DNA of 64,000 nucleotides from Magnetospirillum sp. 64-120 (GTDB lineage Bacteria; Pseudomonadota; Alphaproteobacteria; Rhodospirillales; Magnetospirillaceae): contig MKVK01000014.1 of the NCBI GenBank assembly GCA_001898825.1, positions 62,001-126,000 of the forward strand. Direction: 5' to 3'. Both the position numbers and the translations under genes were made by a program. Numbering within the stretch: the stretch's first letter is position 1; each line of letters opens with the position of its first letter. Shown piece by piece: positions 62,547 to 64,000 of the stretch. The notes under the pieces are model-generated. The model was not told where the DNA came from, did no database searches, and worked only from the letters and a program-made list of their open reading frames with translations.

Positions 62547-63502
62547 GGCAGCAAATCCTTGAGGACGGCGGCGATATCGTGGGCGGCGTTCAGCGGCGGA
62601 TGCGACCAGCTTTCCAGCCCCCCGTTGTCGGGCAACGGCTTGGCATAGCCCTGGGCGTAAAGGTCGGCATGCAGATGGGCGTGCTTGGCCACCACCCAGC
62701 CGAAGGGGGCGTAGATATAGACCGGTGCCGGGCTGGCGCAGGCCTCGCTGACCATGGACACCGAATCGCCGGTGACCACCAGGGCGTCACACAGGGCCAG
62801 CAGGCCGAAATAAGGATTGTCGCCCCCCGCCGCCCAGGAATGGGCCAAGCGCGGTTCCGGGATGGCGGCGAACAAGGCGGCTTCGGCCGCTGGGCTGGTA
62901 CGGCGGCTGGTGGTAACCAGCACCGAGCCACCTTGGGCCAAGGCGGCGACACGGCGCCCCAGGTCGGCGGCCATGGCCGGGGAAAACGGCCGCTTGCGGG
63001 TGTCGCCGCCGACGATCAGGCCGACCCAGGGGCGCGGCAGAGCGGCGAAACGCTCCCGCCAAATTTCCGCCGCCGCCGACAGTTTGGCGGCATTGACCCG
63101 GTGCGGGGCGCCGGTCATCTCCATGACGTTGGCGCCATGCAGGCCGCCATCGTGGCGCGGCACCGCCAGCAGGTCGAAATCGGCCCGCCCCCCCGGTCCC
63201 GGGTCCATGATCTGCACCAGACGGGCGCCGGATTGCCGCTTGATCCAGCGCGCCACCGGGGCGGTACGCCGGCCGGCGGCGATGACCAGTTGCGGCCACG
63301 GCGCGGTCAAGCCAGCACGGCTTTCCGGGCTCACCCCCATCAGCCCGGCGCCGCGCACCAGATTGGGCAGCTTGGCCAAGGCCGCATAGCGGATGTCCTT
63401 GACCACGAAGGGGCGCCCCAGCGCCTCGGCCACCCCCAGGCACTGGCCCACATTGCCGGCACGGTCGTCGGCCAGAACCCAGATGGCGGCCGGATCGCTC
63501 AT
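62543..63502 (-). CDS. ELM1/GtrOC1-family protein (mitochondrial-fission ELM1 like)
   Basis: A 319-residue protein of the ELM1 family: IWVLADDRAGNVGQCLGVAEALG near 7-29, QIMDPGPGGRADFDLLAVPRHD near 111-132, VGLIVGGDTRKRPF, and CDALVVTGDSVSMVSEACASPAPVYIYAP near 245-273. The fold resembles glycosyltransferases of the GT-B type, and bacterial members are thought to act on envelope polysaccharide or lipid A. The true reaction is unproven. Start ATG 63502 overlaps the enoyl-CoA hydratase stop. A longer in-frame start further upstream is not used. Confidence 0.85.
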   Translation of the reverse strand: MSDPAAIWVLADDRAGNVGQCLGVAEALGRPFVVKDIRYAALAKLPNLVRGAGLMGVSPESRAGLTAPWPQLVIAAGRRTAPVARWIKRQSGARLVQIMDPGPGGRADFDLLAVPRHDGGLHGANVMEMTGAPHRVNAAKLSAAAEIWRERFAALPRPWVGLIVGGDTRKRPFSPAMAADLGRRVAALAQGGSVLVTTSRRTSPAAEAALFAAIPEPRLAHSWAAGGDNPYFGLLALCDALVVTGDSVSMVSEACASPAPVYIYAPFGWVVAKHAHLHADLYAQGYAKPLPDNGGLESWSHPPLNAAHDIAAVLKDLLP

Positions 63503-64000
63503 TTGCCGGTGAACACCGGCTTGCGCTTTTCCTTGAACGCCGCCTGACCTTCGCGGTAATCGGCGGTGTCCAGGAAGTCGTAGCACTCGTCCAATTCGGC
63601 GGCGCTGATCGGCGCCGCGTCGCCCAGACGCTTCAAGAAACGCTTGTGCCAGCGGTTGACCAGCGGCGCGCCCTGGGCCATGCGCTTGGCCGCCGCCAGC
63701 ACCTCGCCTTCCAGCGCCTCGTCGTCATAGACGCGGTTGACCAGGCCTTTGACCAGGGCTTCCTCGGCGTCGAAGATGCGGGCTTCCAGCAAGATTTCGG
63801 CGGCCACCGCCGGGCCGGCGATCTGGCGGATCATGGCGATTTCCGGATAGGCCATGACCACCGAAATCTTGTTGATGGGCACGCCGAACTTGCCCGAGCG
63901 CGCCGCCAGCCGCATGTCGCAGCAGCACGCCAGTTCCAGCCCACCGCCGACGCAGGGGCCGTAAATCATGGCGATCACCGGCTGCGGGCAGTTCTTCACC
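63499..64000 (-). CDS. Enoyl-CoA hydratase/isomerase family protein, 5' part beyond the window
   Basis: The C-terminal 166 residues of a crotonase-fold protein; the N-terminus lies beyond base 64000. Visible are the oxyanion-hole region VIAMIYGPCVGGGLELACCCDMRLAARSGKFGVP, then EALVKGLVNRVYDD and a C-terminal helix ending KRKPVFTGK, the usual crotonase ending. The catalytic acid region reads AYPEIAMIRQIAG, unlike classic enoyl-CoA hydratase, so the reaction is open. Its stop overlaps the ELM1-type start. Confidence 0.85.
   Translation of the reverse strand, partial: VKNCPQPVIAMIYGPCVGGGLELACCCDMRLAARSGKFGVPINKISVVMAYPEIAMIRQIAGPAVAAEILLEARIFDAEEALVKGLVNRVYDDEALEGEVLAAAKRMAQGAPLVNRWHKRFLKRLGDAAPISAAELDECYDFLDTADYREGQAAFKEKRKPVFTGK

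Overview
The window is GC-rich, densely coded DNA from an alphaproteobacterium, most likely a Rhodospirillales member close to Magnetospirillum. This placement is inferred from protein style and gene order: fabD-fabG-acpP, rpsF-rpsR-DUF2232-rplI, radA-cvpA-purF, pstSCAB-phoU-phoB, a thiS-thiG fusion, a TorS-like kinase, and sulfide-oxidation cytochromes beside an aa3 oxidase. No rRNA, tRNA, CRISPR array, complete insertion sequence or magnetosome gene was seen.

Layout. 1-2.1 kb: fatty-acid synthesis genes acpP (cut by the window edge), fabG and fabD on the minus strand. 2.2-7.9 kb: a hemerythrin-like protein, the S6/S18/L9 ribosomal operon with an embedded membrane protein, a cyclopropane-fatty-acid-synthase-like methyltransferase and dnaB. 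7.9-11.1 kb: a GIY-YIG gene bracketed by two copies of a palindromic repeat, then alr-mlaE-mlaF. 11.1-18.2 kb: a 1183-residue TorS-like hybrid kinase, a TPR/radical-SAM protein, a DapA-family lyase and an AEC transporter. 18.2-19.1 kb: an AT-richer islet with a HEPN-like gene. 19.2-25.8 kb: the phosphate operon pstS-pstC-pstA-pstB-phoU-phoB-phnN on the minus strand. 26-28.6 kb: a secreted unknown and recQ.

28.7-36.3 kb is a respiratory block: NapC/NirT-type tetraheme and diheme cytochromes, flavocytochrome c sulfide dehydrogenase (fccA, fccB) and a rhodanese on the minus strand, then ctaC-ctaD-ctaG-ctaE on the plus strand. A plausible reading is sulfide oxidation feeding electrons through c-type cytochromes to the aa3 oxidase. 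36.3-39.5 kb: a Cys-rich lipoprotein, small unknowns, and an ornithine decarboxylase preceded by a long structured leader with a 41-codon upstream frame. 39.6-43.9 kb: thiSG, an AsmA-like protein and aroQ-accB-accC. 43.9-49.2 kb: an unusual monoheme c-type protein, an Fsr-type MFS pump divergent from an AraC regulator, and a MASE3-like histidine kinase. 49.2-56 kb: a DUF1476-like protein, aat, an unknown, an EamA transporter, and the chain radA-cvpA-purF-SDR.

56.2-58.75 kb carries two tandem paralogues of a family I do not recognise, the best candidate here for something undescribed. 58.9-61.7 kb is an SDR / quinone-oxidoreductase / LysR module that looks acquired. 61.7-64 kb: a secreted trypsin-like protease, an ELM1-family protein and the C-terminal part of an enoyl-CoA hydratase, joined by 4-base overlaps.
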